Translations under genes and position numbers: made by a program
Shown here: positions 12,245 through 25,049 of the stretch, piece by piece
Numbering within the stretch: the first letter of the stretch is position 1
Layout: every line of letters begins with the position of its first letter
Assembly (NCBI GenBank): GCA_032158295.1
Contig: CM063259.1
Span: forward strand, 632,501 to 696,500
From: Pycnopodia helianthoides
Lineage: Eukaryota > Echinodermata > Asteroidea > Forcipulatida > Asteriidae
Reading direction: 5' to 3'
Length of the DNA: 64,000 nt
The notes under the pieces: model-generated
Told to the model about the DNA's origin: nothing
Seen by the model: only the letters and a program-made list of their open reading frames with translations
Database searches by the model: none

Positions 12245-13189
12245 GGGATTTCCAGTAAAACACACAAACGCTGTTAGTGCCCAACTACGGGAAAACCTGT
12301 AGACGAACAAGAAGTCAGTGTATTTCTTTATTCTCTCATAGCACATAGAAAAAAACATATAGAGCACATTAAATAGGACAAAGAGTTCTTTCCAATGGTG
12401 TACAAATAGTTTTTTTATTTTTATTTGCAAGGCAGTAAATAATGAATGATCATTGTAATGCAGCAATACATACAGGAACAGTGCTTAATGTACTGCGACC
12501 AGTCAGACGGGTATGGGTTAACTAAACCACTTCAAACATCCTCACTTAATAACCATGAATGAGCAACTTATAGGGCTTGAAAAGTAAATTAACTTGGAAT
12601 GATATTTCAACAGATTATCGACTTCAGAGACGAGACCCTACGTCGTGACTGAAATAGTTAATAAAGGTAGGCCTAGAGTGCAGGTAATATTGAGCTTGAA
12701 ATCTGCCTTCTACCGGTTTTGCAAAAACCGACGAAGACAGTGCCGCAGTTTAACCATTACTGCAGGGAAAGTTTTGTAAGAGACACATAAATGTGAATTA
12801 TTCGCAATTTTGCTTCTTCGGTATTTACCGAAGCCCTAGCATCAGCAAGTTTCAGCAAGAGTGAACAATTGAAGTCTAAGAGAAACGAAGCGACATGAAT
12901 TCACTTCACTTAGTAAAGTTTCAGCAAGAGAGACCATTTGAAGTCGGGGAGTAATGAAGCGACATGAATCCAGTTTCCTTTTTTCCTGGCTTCCAGATCT
13001 CCGAATAGGCATTGCTGCCAAAATGTGAAGACTTACGCGGTCCCCGTCCATGCGCGAGCAGGCAATTTAGGAAACCAGATTAGCTGTAAAAGTGCGTGCA
13101 TTCATTGGAGTGTTACTCCCGGTGGTCTGTCACAGAGGAAGATATCGATGAAGACTCTGAGCCAGCTAATTGGAAAGTACCTGTTTAAT

Positions 13190-13464
13190 GGGTAGGACAT
13201 AAAGTGGTGACTGTATTACCCGCACTTGGACTGTTTTGTGTTACGCATGGGTTTCTATGAGTAGGACATAAAGTGGTGACTGTATTACCCGCACTTGGAC
13301 CGTTTTGTGTTACGCATGGGTTTCTATGGGTAGGACAGAAAGTGGTGACTGTATTACCCGCACTTGGACTGTTTTGTGTTACGCATGGGTTTCTATGGGT
13401 AGGACATAAAGTGGTGACTGTATTACCCGCACTTGGACTGTTTTGTGTTACGCATGGGTTTCTA
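13190..13464. repeat. 69 bp minisatellite, 4 copies
   Basis: Four nearly identical tandem units, each starting at GTAGGACATAAAGTGG and passing through ATTACCCGCACTTGGAC and TTACGCATGGGTTTCTA. The spacing of GTAGGACA is 69 bp. The length is divisible by 3, which creates open frames on both strands that are not genes. Confidence 0.93.
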
Positions 13465-14259
13465 GAACCTTGCCTTGAAAGGGCACCGAATACATTAAAC
13501 ACTCAAACTCAAGATCACAATAAATACAAGATCCGTTTTTATACTTTGTCAAGCCCTTAACGAATGACAAAATGACAAATCCAATTTTTTGGCCGATTTG
13601 ATCCGAAATTTTACATTAAAATTGTATATAGCCTTTTTGATATATTCGAGAAAGTTATAAGTTTTCATTCAATGTATTGCACGATGAGACTACATCATAG
13701 CTGAGCTACATTTAAGGCAGTGCTAACATTAGGCTCCACACAGTCACACACACATATTATGTGAACATACTCCTCGGTAACTCATATTGCCACCTTTCTC
13801 AACAAGACTGCTTTAGGAACTGAAAGTGCAGCAAAAGATCCCGAGTTCGGTCAACCACAAAGAATGTACAAAGTAGAACAATTTGTAGACCTACGTGGAA
13901 TGTTTCGCTAAAAGGCTTTTACAGGGATTTTCTGTAAGGGTAATACGTAATGCGTGTAATTGGGTCTTAGTTTGAGGTTGTGTTTTCAGGAAGGATCGTC
14001 TGTAGGTCCAGTACTTGCGATCTTGTCAATCATTGAGAAAAACTTAAATCCAATCTTCCAAAGATTTAAACCAGCGGTTGAAATATGGGAAAGTGGGGAT
14101 ACATTCATTTTGTTAAATATATATTTTAGAGAGAATGGATCCACCTTGTTGTGAAGTAATCAAAGATCCCGCCAAACCATTCCAATAAGCAGGAACCAAC
14201 CGGCAATAATGAATTGAGATACGAATCCCGTCTAACTTCGGAGTGAAATCTTCTGGATG

Positions 14260-14750
14260 GTCCGTGGATTGAGTGGAGTGCATGGGTGTGGAGAGTGGGG
14301 AGTGGATGGACAGTATATTCTGGGGAGTGCATGGGTGGAGAGTGGGGAGTGGGTTGGTTGGGGAGTGGGGAGTGGATGGGTATTACATTGTGGGGAGTGG
14401 ATGGGTTGAAGGACCGATGAGCGGATAGGTGGGAGAGTGTGGATTATAGATTGTCGATAGATTGAGTGGAGTGCATTGGTTATGGAGGAGTGGGGAGTGG
14501 ATTGTCGATAGATTGAGTGGAGTGCATGGTTATGGAGGAGTGGGGAGTGGATTGTCGATAGATTGAGTGGAGTGCATGGGTTATGGAGGAGTGGGGAGTG
14601 GATTGTCGATAGATTGAGTGGAGTGCATTGGTTATGGAGGAGTGGGGAGTGGATTGTCGATAGATTGAGTGGAGTGCATGGGTTATGGAGGAGTGGGGAG
14701 TGGATTATCGGTAGATTGTGGAGAGTGCACGGGTTTGGGGAGTGGGGAAT
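14260..14750. repeat. 51 bp G-rich minisatellite with degenerate flanks
   Basis: Core units (about 14440-14710) repeat GGATTGTCGATAGATTGAG, TGGAGTGCATGG and TTATGGAGGAGTGGGGAG with a 51 bp period. The left part (14260-14430) is a looser version built on GGGGAGTGGATGG words. The plus strand is strongly G over C. The 174-codon minus-strand frame across it is a repeat artefact. Confidence 0.9.
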
Positions 14751-14999
14751 AGGCATAATAGTCGGTAGAAGTTCTTCATATGTTAAATAATTTTAAAAGA
14801 TGCGTTTGTTGGTCCGCTTCAGTTTACGGACTGCCGAGAGCTAAGGACTATCCATCCACTCATAATCCGTTTGAATCACAACAGCATCGGCATAGACAGA
14901 GGGAAAGTACAAGAAAGGTTGTTTTCTCGTTTTGCGATCATCTGATCCAGAAATTCCAATGTACCGTAATTTAAAAAACTTTCATTACTGCATGCGTTC

Positions 15000-17900
15000 G
15001 GCAAGATGTTCATAATTATTCGCATTGGATTGTCATTGATAGAATGCGACTTGACATGTAATTAATCCATAGTTTAGTCGAATGCAATTTTCCATAAGTC
15101 AATCAATCTACCTCAGTATATATAGGCTTCCCTTTGTTGGCTTCGACAGTTCTCCTATAAGTTCTTCAATATATATGCCGATACTATCACAAATATATGC
15201 AACATCGCGGCCTGAATTTCACAGCACAATATTCATAATGTTATGTTCTGACTACATCCACAAAGGACCTCGTTGTGTTCGGGATGTAGGCGAATAGTGG
15301 CACAAACAGCGACATGAGATACGACCCAGTTAGACCCAGTTATACTCCCTTACTAAGCGTCCTCGTTTGTCACTACTGCGGCTCCAGTCCCGGTATTTAG
15401 AAAACGAAAATCCATACCATAGAAAAACATTTCTATTTACTTTTGATGAGTGGTTATTTTGTAATCCTCCAGTTTGTAGTATCTGTAAAACTGCCGCTCG
15501 ATATATTGAGTAATGTTACAGCACAAGTATTGCCCCCAAGCATATATGTATTACATTCCACAGGGTCTCTCGTACCTGTTAATGAAAATGGCAAACGAAT
15601 TAAATTTGAAACGAAATATTTGGCAAAGGGGATATTTCGTTTCTCTCGTGTTTATTTCTTAGCCCGCATTTTGGGAGGTGTCGTAAAAAGAAATTATTAG
15701 TCTGCAGGATTTACTCTTCAACATTGTGTCAATAACTGAAGTTTGTCAACTTGTCTCCAGTCTGGAGTGGCGCAGTTCTTTATTTATTCAGCAGCAATAT
15801 TAATGTGTATACAAAAAACTTGTCTCGCATTTTGTATAACTATCTTAAATCTAATCAAAATGGTTAGCTGTAAAAAAAAAAAAAAAACAAAAAAAAACAA
15901 AAAAAAACCATTACTAATTAAACTGGTCTTTAGTCTGGAATAGAGAAAAAATCCGTTATTTGATCAACAAGGAGGACATTTCAGTTTGGGTAAAAAAAAA
16001 AAAAAAAAAAAAATCTTTTTTCATATTATCTCCTTCTTATATAAGATAACATCCAAAAGGAAATCAGTTTTTAACCCTTTAGCGCCTTACGTCTACATGA
16101 CTCTTATAAATTTTTCTTAGAGACTGTATCCCTTAAATATTTACAATTACTGACAAATTTTGGTTAATTGTGGGCACTATACGAAATTAGTTCGCAAATT
16201 AAATTATCTCGTTTACCAAGCGGCCACTTATGCGGTCATTAGGCTGTAAATGTTTCCTACTGTATTAAATTCAACATGAGGTAACGATTCAGACGATTCA
16301 ATTCAAATATGACTAAATGATCCAACTCGAATTTAATTTAGATAAGTGTCTACAGATCATTTCATTTAGTCTTATTTCATGTTGAATTACTATTATAAAG
16401 AAACCTTAATAGCCTAATGTCTAAACAGTGGACTTTTTGTAACTAGATAATTAAATAAGCAAATTAATTTTTCTTGCTTTCTTGCACTTAGCAAACTATA
16501 AAAGACCGTATTACAATGGTGTTTACATCATTAGGCAAAAAGTAAGCTTACGTTAAACATAAATATATACACCATACTGATCATTCTATAGCATCCGATC
16601 CTACATCTGTTGTGTTTTTAGCGGGTAAGCACAATCAGCGCTTACCATATCTAGTTAAGAGTATAAACCAGAATCAATCTCAGCAAAACGACGACGTCCT
16701 CACTATTCAGTGAAGCTACAAAACATCGATGTTGTTTACTCCAAGATTGTACACCCATTCGATAAAGTAAAAGCATGGATGTACGTTTTTTTTTTATTAA
16801 GGAAGAAGAGTACAGACGGGGATCCTTTATCGATCTATCATCCTTGAATGTTTCTAATAAGCATTTCTACTAATGGTGAATCTATGTCATCACAGTGTGG
16901 CGTCTTAAAGTGAGTGGTTTTCAGGAAGAGCAAACTCGCTCACATCACAACCTTACATCTAACCCATGTACATTCCATCTAATTCAGGAAACAGAGTGCT
17001 TAATGTTTGAAAATATTCCCGTCTCAACGCTTTCAAAGAAGACCCACAAGTCACTGTTACTGTCACTAAATCATCCACCAAATGTTGTGACATTCTCAAG
17101 TTGGTTTCGGGGTGTATGCTGAGGATTAGATTACATAATTAATATTACTTATTGAATTAATTTACATTTTTAATCATTTAGGTATGCAAATCTTTGCGCA
17201 CATGCATAAATCAGTCCCGTATCAAGAAAACGATTTTTTGGAAAACACTGTGTTCCCCGACAAGCAGTTTAACAAAGACTCCTTTAACATCTCCATCAAC
17301 CTCACTTAACGAAGATATCAATGGAGATCAGTCAGAAGGTTTTCTTCGATGTTTTCCTCCATCATCAAGACATCCCCATTAGTCTCTCGCCCCGCAGCTG
17401 GGGGTAAAGCTTACACCGAGAGGACACCGAGAGGATCCGGTCTATATGATGTGGTGATATTAACAATTCGGATAATTAGTGCAGATAAAAGAGGTTGTGT
17501 GACCTTCGTGGTCAGAGCCACGTTGAGAAAAGAGGTTGTACACGTAGGACATTTATTAGTGTATCAAACCATCAGAAGACAACAGAAAAAGAAAAAAGAA
17601 GAAAAAAAGAAGAAGAAAATGAAGAGGAAGACGACTTTGGTTTTGATCTTTCAAAAGTGCACAGCAAGGATGTACGATTGAAATAAGGTCGGAAAGTGTC
17701 GAAAGAACACAACACCAACAATAACACAAGATCCACAGCAAAATTAAACAGAGGAAACAGCGGGGGAAACAACAGTTTCTCCGCAGGACCCATCGGTGTA
17801 ATGGTAAAACTAAAATATTTTATTTGTATATCTGACGGACTCTGCTTCATCATTATTAACAAACAACATCAGAGAGAAAAACTAAACAATGGAAAACAAC

Positions 17901-18399
17901 TAATATTCATTTTGTAAGCTACGCATTGGAAAGAAGATTTGCAATTACATATAATTAGTTAAATTGTAATTATCATTGTTACTGACCCTCTCTTCGTTCA
18001 TCTCTTGTAATTTCGTCTTGCAAATATAAAACAAGCACACAAGAGAAAATATATTTACACCTATACAAATAAATAAATCAATAAAACATTTGAACTTCAG
18101 TATTTTACACATCTTGTTCCAAACAAACCCAAACTCACTACAAATTAATTATTTTGACCTATTTTTTCGTTGTATATATACAATAGAAATTCTATTTATT
18201 TTAGAGAAAGTGCAATGATTCTGCACCGTTTGAGCCCTCCAATTACCCAGTAGCTGCCGTTTCCTCTCTAGGGTGTATGTAGTTAACGCCTGAGCGGTAC
18301 TCGATAGACCGATAAGCAAAGAGAGACAAGAAGGTCAATTACTAACGCAGCGTAAATAGTCATTTAAATAAAGGAGGCCCCAACATCACCCTAAGGTTC
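15000..18399. other. Intergenic, AT-rich, no gene seen
   Basis: AT-rich sequence with poly(A)-like tracts at about 15870-15910 and 15989-16012 and a Lys/Glu-coding purine tract at about 17580-17630. A pair of partly inverted words (AATTCAAATATGACTAAATGA … TTTCATTTAGTCTTATTTCA) occurs near 16300-16380. None of the open frames shows domain-like composition or paired splice sites that I trust. Confidence 0.45.
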
Positions 18400-18690
18400 A
18401 AGTAATAGTGTCCGTATTGCACTGCAGCGCAGTGAGTTCTCTTGGTCTAAACGTTTCGACTAGCTTGCTCTAGTCATCGTCTGGTAGTAGTTGATAAGCA
18501 GGACGATTCTATTCCGATCTGAGAAGTTTCCCGAATTCCGAAAATCTACTCCGTATAGTAGAACAAATAGCAAGAAAGGTTCTCTAAAGAACAAAATCTA
18601 CACAGCAAAATAGATATGTTACCGCAAACCGAATACATTGATACCTCACCATGCAATGCCTCAAAAACCATATAGTGTCCGTATTGGACA
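18400..18690 (-). mobile_element. Retroelement-end repeat, family T12, with hairpin
   Basis: Read on the minus strand it starts GGTTTTTGAGGCATTGCATG, passes GGTATCA…CGGTTTGCGGTAACA and CTGTGTAGATTTTGTTCTTT, and ends with GATGACTAGAGCAAGC followed by TAGTCGAAACG near 18453-18478. The first part matches 48048-48258 and 20451-20527. The last part is a perfect 6 bp stem (GACTAG/CTAGTC) followed by GAAA, a hammerhead-like layout known from Penelope-like elements. No protein remains. Confidence 0.5.
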
Positions 18691-18769
18691 AAACTCAACC
18701 CCAAATAAACATGATTTGTGTAGAAAGGGGTCTGGTGTAGACGTAAGACTTAATTAACTTTCAATGCAT

Positions 18770-18905
18770 TTACAACCATTTACAATGTGGACACAAAACA
18801 TTTACGACGTGACCGCATTTACAAAACATTTACGGCGTGAACGTAATTAGTTTACAAATTGTATTCGGCGTGAACGCATTTACAAAACATTTACTGCGTA
18901 TTACG
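18770..18905. repeat. Short degenerate tandem of CATTTACAAAACATTTACGGCGTG
   Basis: Three to four imperfect units share ACAAAACATTTAC and GGCGTGAACG with irregular spacing near 40 bp. Low copy number and divergence make this a weak tandem call. Confidence 0.45.
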
Positions 18906-19795
18906 AGTTCAACAAAACGCTTAAAAATGTACACGTCCGAGTTTGCGCAGAGCTTGTTCATCTCTTGTCAACACGAATCATGTTTTCACTTCTTTTTCTT
19001 TTGCATCAACATTGTGACGTACTTTCTTTTTAACAAACCTTATGTCTCCCTTGTCGCATCTTATTAATTTCAATCAGAATCAGTCACCTATTGCCATTTG
19101 TAGTGACGCTTAAGGCTTAAGAGCAGTAAATGATTTATCCTCGGCGGCAAGTTGAAATGCAGAAAGTAAATCAAATGACAGGTGGGTCTATATTGTTTCA
19201 GACATTAGTGCCCGGGCTGTTGCGTGAGTAAAATTGATATTAAAAAAATGATTTCGAGGTCGACTGCAAATTGAAATGGGTATAAATTTTTCATTATTTT
19301 TGAGCTCCAGATTTAAGAATGAATCGTACTATTGAATATAAGTAAGATTATCTGACGCATGTATCACCGAATTTATGTAAAAGTAATCAAAATTTGAGAT
19401 TTTTAATGAGTTGAGTTGAGTTGAACAATAAATCCAAAAAGTTAACTCTTTCAAAGACAAAGAGGGTTACTGACCAATGTTTTTAAAGCGCAACTTTGAA
19501 ACTTCAAGTCTTCTGCTCTTATTATTCTCAGCTGACAAACTCACTGGACAATCTTGAGTCACTTGAGTCACATGGCGACACGTCACACAATTCTTCTATT
19601 GCGTGTCTTCAAGTTCGTTTCATTTACCCGTAATGCCCGGAAGAAGGACGTAGCGAAAGAGATCGAAAAAAGAGAGTAAGCAATTATCGTGTCAAATTGG
19701 GTTTCAAGAAAACTGAGCGCGAAAGTTTGATCGCTTTTCATGCCATTCATAAAGGAAGGTTGAATTTTGCATGAGAATTGGAAAAACACGTCTAT

Positions 19796-19809
19796 GGGGG
19801 GGGGGGGGG
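19796..19809 (+). repeat. Homopolymer G tract
   Basis: A run of 14 G. Similar G or C runs of about 12-13 lie at 30336 (C), 40387, 54062 and 57772. They are prone to length errors in assemblies. Confidence 0.9.
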
Positions 19810-20450
19810 TAATTCTGGCAACAGAAATGGAACAGTAAAGCCATATGTTTTTTTCTGCAGCCGTTTGATTGTTTACGACCTTCGGATACCGTGTGTTCCT
19901 GGAAGATTGGAGTCCATGGGGAATTGTGCAATTCTTCTGGGCACACGAACAGTTTGATGCAATATTGGTAGAATATCGAGCGGAAAACAGCGGTGCTGCA
20001 GGGAGCTGTGAGCCGCATGAACATTTTAAAGAGGGGCTCCAAGGTCAAATTAAGTTTCGTGACGCACCCACTTTCCAATAAGAGTCCTCTTCAAAGTAAA
20101 CAAAAAGACAAAAGTAATGAACAATGAAATTACAACCTTAATCTCACGTTACAAATTGTTTAAAAACTTCATTTTATTTGATACTCTTTTAGATCGAAAT
20201 CTGAAAAAATACGTCACATGATATAAAACAATTAGGTCCTTACATTCAGTAGAGGAATGTTTGTGTCAGTCAGAACGTCGAATAAAAGAAATAGTCAGAT
20301 CTCATCAAAATTCAGAAATTAACTAAACTTTTCCTGTACAAAAATGTACAGACCGATATATTTGAAATGTGAGTTTATTTGACGTTTTTGGATCCTGACA
20401 AAATTCCTACTGGAGGGGTTTCAAGTAGACTAAAGTAGACTGATAGCTGT

Positions 20451-20527
20451 GGCATATGGGTTTTGAGGCATTGCATGGTGAGGTATCAGTATATATTCGG
20501 TTTGCGGTAACACCATGTGTAAGTTAT
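20451..20527 (+). mobile_element. Partial T12 repeat
   Basis: Matches the left part of 48048-48258: GGGTTTTGAGGCATTGCATG, GGTATCAGTATATATTCGG and CGGTAACACCATGTGTAA. Truncated after that point. Confidence 0.65.
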
Positions 20528-21179
20528 CGACCCACACTGACCCACACTGATAGCTGTGTAATTATCGACCCATACTGATAACTGTGTATTTAAAACTGAA
20601 GCTTGAGTCCTTGCGCATCATTTCTTATTTCAGTCGGACTGTTTTTACGGAACCCTACTAAATTCGTCTCATTGGAAACACAATGTGATGGCCAATATTA
20701 TAGTTTGAGGCGATATATCGAGTCTCCTGGCAACAGCAAATGTCAAACTATGCTGTAACATTCAATGAAGTAGTTTTCTTTTCCGGAAAGTGCGAGTTTG
20801 CTACACCACTGTTTACTCTGCAACCTAATACACCTTACAGTGCTTTAAATTGTAAAAAAAATGAATGCAGGTGCAAAACGCTGTTTGGGTCGATTTCTTA
20901 TGAACAACCTCGACAAAGAGTGCCTCGTTTCAATAAATAGATAAAGGTAAGTTTCTTGTGTGGCAAGGGTCCCGTTACCTTGAGCTTCTTTTAGCAGAAA
21001 CTCCACAGTAAATTTCTGCTTAAGAGAAATAAAGTGGGATCCAGTCCCAAATACTACGTTGGAATTAAAAAAAATAATTCCGGTCAGCGTAATGTAATCG
21101 TGCAGCATCAGTGATATTTGATATGCTCAAGCATAGTTCCCTAACATCAACAAAAACGACAGCAACGACGAAAAAGACG

Positions 21180-21312
21180 ACGACGACAACAACAAACAAA
21201 CAAACACCCCCAAAACAAACAAACAAACAAACACCCACACAAACATACAAGCAAACAACAAACACCCCCACAACCCCAACAAACAAACAAACAAACAAAA
21301 CAAACAAACAAA
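21180..21312. repeat. ACAAACAAAC low-complexity tract
   Basis: A/C-only sequence of AACAAACAAACAAAC and CACCCCCA words, very similar in composition to the 81 bp array at 5033-5700 but without a stable period. The open frames on both strands are compositional. Confidence 0.85.
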
Positions 21313-21954
21313 ACCATGGATTTAACATAAATAATGACATAAATAAGAGGAACAGAAAAAACAATACTACAGATTCCTACAAAAAAACACTTATTTTGTA
21401 GCACAATGCATACAATTCAGAAATATTTTAACAAATAGAACAAAATAAAAAGCAGGAAAACTAAAGAGAAAAATCCAGTTGATATAAGAAGGTGTTTTTC
21501 TTCCATCCTCTCGTCACAAAGTCGCTGCCCTCGGGAAGCAGCAGAATGGCGACGTACAGCTTGACCTCACACCCGCTATATATGCTATTATTCTGTTCAC
21601 TGACTTCAATCAAATCAGACGTCACCGGACAACAGGGCAGCTGTTTCTACAACCTTTCGTCGATCAAATCATAGATGATTTTTTTGGCCGGATCTATCCC
21701 GAAGATAAAATTGAAAAAAAAAAAAAAAAAAAGAACTTGGGGGTCGCTTTACATTGTTATGTGGGCCCGTTTAACGCTGAAAAAATAAGAGGCACTCTGG
21801 AGCGGGTGTATTCTAGCAGAATGAAGGTGTTTGCACTCGGTCTAACGTTTTGGTTGTTTGTGCATCGCATCTTCACTATAATTAGGTACAGAGTTGGGAC
21901 TACGCTACGGTTAGGTCCGGGATAAATTTAGGTACAAAGTTAGGGCCTCATGAA

Positions 21955-22800
21955 GGGCCGGGGTAGATATATAATAATGTACAACGTTAGGGCTTCTTGA
22001 AGGGCCAGGGTAGATTGGGGCTTCATGTAGGGCTGGGGTATATTTAGGTACAATGTTGGGGCTTCATGTAGGGCTAGGGTAGATTTAGGTACAATGTTGG
22101 GGCTTCATGTAGGGCTAGGGTAGATTTAGGTACAATGTTGGGGCTTCATGTAGGGCTAGGATAGATTTAGGTACAATGTTGGGGCTTCGTGTAGGGCTTG
22201 TGTAGATTTTGGTACAATGTTGGGGCTTCAAGTAGGACTAGGATAAATTTAGGTACAATGTTGGGACATCATGTAGGGCCGCGGTAGATTTTGGTACAAT
22301 GTTGGGGCTTTATGTAGGGCCGCGGTAGATTTAGGTACAATGTTGGGGCTTCATGTAGGGCTGGGGTAGATTTAGGTACAATGTTGGGGCTTCATGTAGG
22401 GCTAGGGTATATTTAGGTACAATGTTGGGGCTTCATGTAAGGCTAGGGTAGATTTAGGTACAATGTTGGGGCTTCATGTAGGGCTAGGATAGATTTAGGT
22501 ACAATGTGGGCTTCGTGTAGGGCTGGTAGATTTTGGTACATGTTGGGCTTCAAGTAGGACTAGGATAAATTTAGGTACAATGTTGGGGCTTCATGTAGGG
22601 CTGGGGTAGATTTAGGTACAATGTTGGAGCTTCAAGTAGGACTAGGATAACTTTAGGTACAATGTTGGGGCTTTATGCAGGGCTAGGGGATATATTTAGG
22701 TACAATGTTTGGGCTTCACGTAGGGCTAGGATAGATTTAGGTGCAATGTTTGGGCTTCAAGTAGGGCTGGGGTAGATTTAGGTACAATGGGTTGAGGTAT
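21955..22800. repeat. 41 bp minisatellite, about 20 copies
   Basis: The unit is about 41 bp with landmarks GGGGCTTCATGTAGGGCT, GGGTAGATTTAGG and TACAATGTTG. Some units have single-base deletions (for example near 22505-22545), and variants CTTCAAGTAGGACTAGGATAA recur in a higher-order pattern. The plus strand is G-rich with almost no C, so the array is strongly strand-asymmetric. Confidence 0.95.
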
Positions 22801-22859
22801 AAATGGTTCAGGTTACATGTAGGTATGGGCTACGTTATAGGTAGGGCCGGGAAGGGCCT

Positions 22860-25049
22860 GTTTGAGGTTACATTCCGGGATGGAATGTATTTGTCCTGGT
22901 CTGTAATTAGGGCCTCGAACACACATTCACAAGCAGTATGGTCGTTCCAAGAAATATGACTCCACTATAAATTAGGAAAGTGGACTTGAAACGAAAAGTA
23001 AAAAATGCTGCTCAAGGGTTGTTTATTTTTCTTCTCACCAACTCCACAAAATAATGAGTACTAATATTAAGCAGCAAGCAGAATTATAGTCTGGTTATTT
23101 TTGTTTGAACGACAATCAGTATTCGTTGTTGCTTTTAGAGTCAGGGATGGTGACAATGATGGTTGTTGCATATAAAGTCAATTGTATGCTTCCTACTGCG
23201 GTTTAGTTTAGTTGGAGAAAGGATTGTAAATTATAAATTCATGGCAAAAACGTACATAATACCCTCTGTATCTGTGAGCTGTATCTTTGAATTATTTCTC
23301 TGTATTTCTCCCAAAGGACAGCACTGCGGCAAAAAGACATTTCAATTGTTGAAAAACAAACTGTGAGGGTTAGCATAGACTGCAGAATGTTGGCAAAACA
23401 GTCAATCGTGTTGACAGATGTTATGACAAAATTCAATGTTTCTACGAAATTTCATCTAAAAAGAATACGTCCTATGAACGGTTGCTTTACTTCCCAACCA
23501 ATTCAACAATATCTTGTTATATTTGTGTAACATTGTTACAAATTGTGGCTATCTGTTTTTTTTTTGCATTAATGGCTTTCCATAGTTTTCCAACCTTGGT
23601 TGGCAATTTTTCAGGCTGTGACGTTGTTATGGAATGGTCTATTCTATTAGCTTTTCTAACACTACTTTGGTTTAACTTTTATATGTTTTGCCACCACCTT
23701 GCACTCCATCACAGTTCGACATAGACATGAGCATATGTCTCTTATCCATCTATGTGTTCCTTGACAGAATCACCTCGAGTGGCCTTCTGGCCTTGTCAAA
23801 CTCTCAATAAAGAAATTACAAATGTATTAATCTTTGTCAATTATTATATAACCTGTTGTCAAAAGATTGAATGGTAAATTCAACACAGGCTGGCTCAATG
23901 TGTATAGTATTATGCAGCCTACTACTAGAAGAAGGTGACAGAAAATGACATCATTACGTTTGTGACTGCAATGATTGAATTGCTTGAAGGTTACCGGAAG
24001 CTAATTTTGTAAAGAAATAAATATAGCGAAAGCAGCTGGTCATGAGGGTTTTACGGAGGAATTGCAATCAAGTATATTTCAATGGAAACAACCATGAACA
24101 ATTCTCAGAAGACAAAATCATCCCTCACGACAATATCGATTATGTTTCTTTTTGCTGGCTTTGTTTCTTTGTTTGTTTTTACTATATTCTATAAATGTTA
24201 ATCAATTAATTATGTATTTATTATTTATCTATGTATTACTTTAATTATTCATTTAATTATTTATTTTTGTATTACTCATGTATTTGTTTATGTATTTATT
24301 TATTAATTGAATGCTATCTATCTATCTTTATTTTTACAGATACATATATATATTTTAATTAATTTAAAAAAAAATTGTTTTGTTTATTCATTTATTTATT
24401 TTCTTATTTATTTATTTATTTGTGTTTATATATATTTATTTATGTATTTAATTATTTAATGTCTTTGTTGGGGGCTGTGTAATACCCTTTTTCGACATAT
24501 ATTGATGAAAATTTAACCTGATTTATCTTGACGTGAGTTGAATAACTAGAGGCACGACAAGGTCGAAGGCAAAATGCGTGTCACGATCAGACTACTGTGG
24601 TGTGTCTTGAGCGTAGTTTGTATCTCCTAATTCCTTCATTTGTTTCTCTTCATCTGTGCTTTTGCTCGTAAAACACGCTCAAGTGAACTGCAGGTTTCTA
24701 TAATGAACTACATTGGCAAGAATCCACGATGTTTCAAACGGAAAAGGATATTCGCTTGGGAGAAAAAAAAATGAAAAGAAAAAAGAGTCTACGAAATTCA
24801 ACTTTTGAATTTTTTGTTGTTGTGCATCTGATATGGATCTGTGTCTATGAAAACTAAAGTTTAATTATCAATATCGTAATATTAAGTTAAAGATGGACTG
24901 CAAGGCCAAAGCCATCTCTTTGATGCATTAATTTTTCCGATAAATGCAGTCCTATGAAAATGGGAGAAAGAATTAAAAGTCTCTGACCTCACGTTAAAAT
25001 GGTGTAAATTGTCACTTTTTTAATACTCTTTCAGAGCAAAAGTTGAGTG
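22860..25049. other. Intergenic, AT-rich, no gene seen
   Basis: No supported gene. It holds a long TTTATTTATTTA-type tract at about 24170-24470. The hydrophobic frame at 23482-23724 has no start context, splice partners or recognisable domain and is left out. Confidence 0.5.

Noticed and set aside
13190..13464. Regularly repeated units resembling a CRISPR array
   Set aside because: Units are contiguous with no unique spacers, and the genome is an animal's.
13185..13560. Frames of 105 and 95 codons with a repeated TQNSPSAGNTVTT-like unit
   Set aside because: Translation of the 69 bp minisatellite; four units are tandem DNA repeats, not a repeat protein with gene structure.
14232..14790. 174-codon minus-strand frame rich in HSPLLHNPCTPLN
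   Set aside because: Translation of the 51 bp minisatellite.
17349..17862. Frames across the GAAGAAGAAAA tract on both strands
   Set aside because: Low-complexity Lys/Glu or Ser/Phe translations of the same purine tract.
19704..20081. Overlapping frames of 124 (-) and 70 (+) codons
   Set aside because: Opposite-strand frames with no recognised domain; the minus one crosses the G14 tract. No splice partners found.
23482..23724. Hydrophobic 80-codon frame suggestive of membrane helices
   Set aside because: T-rich DNA gives Phe/Leu/Cys by composition; no family features or gene context.
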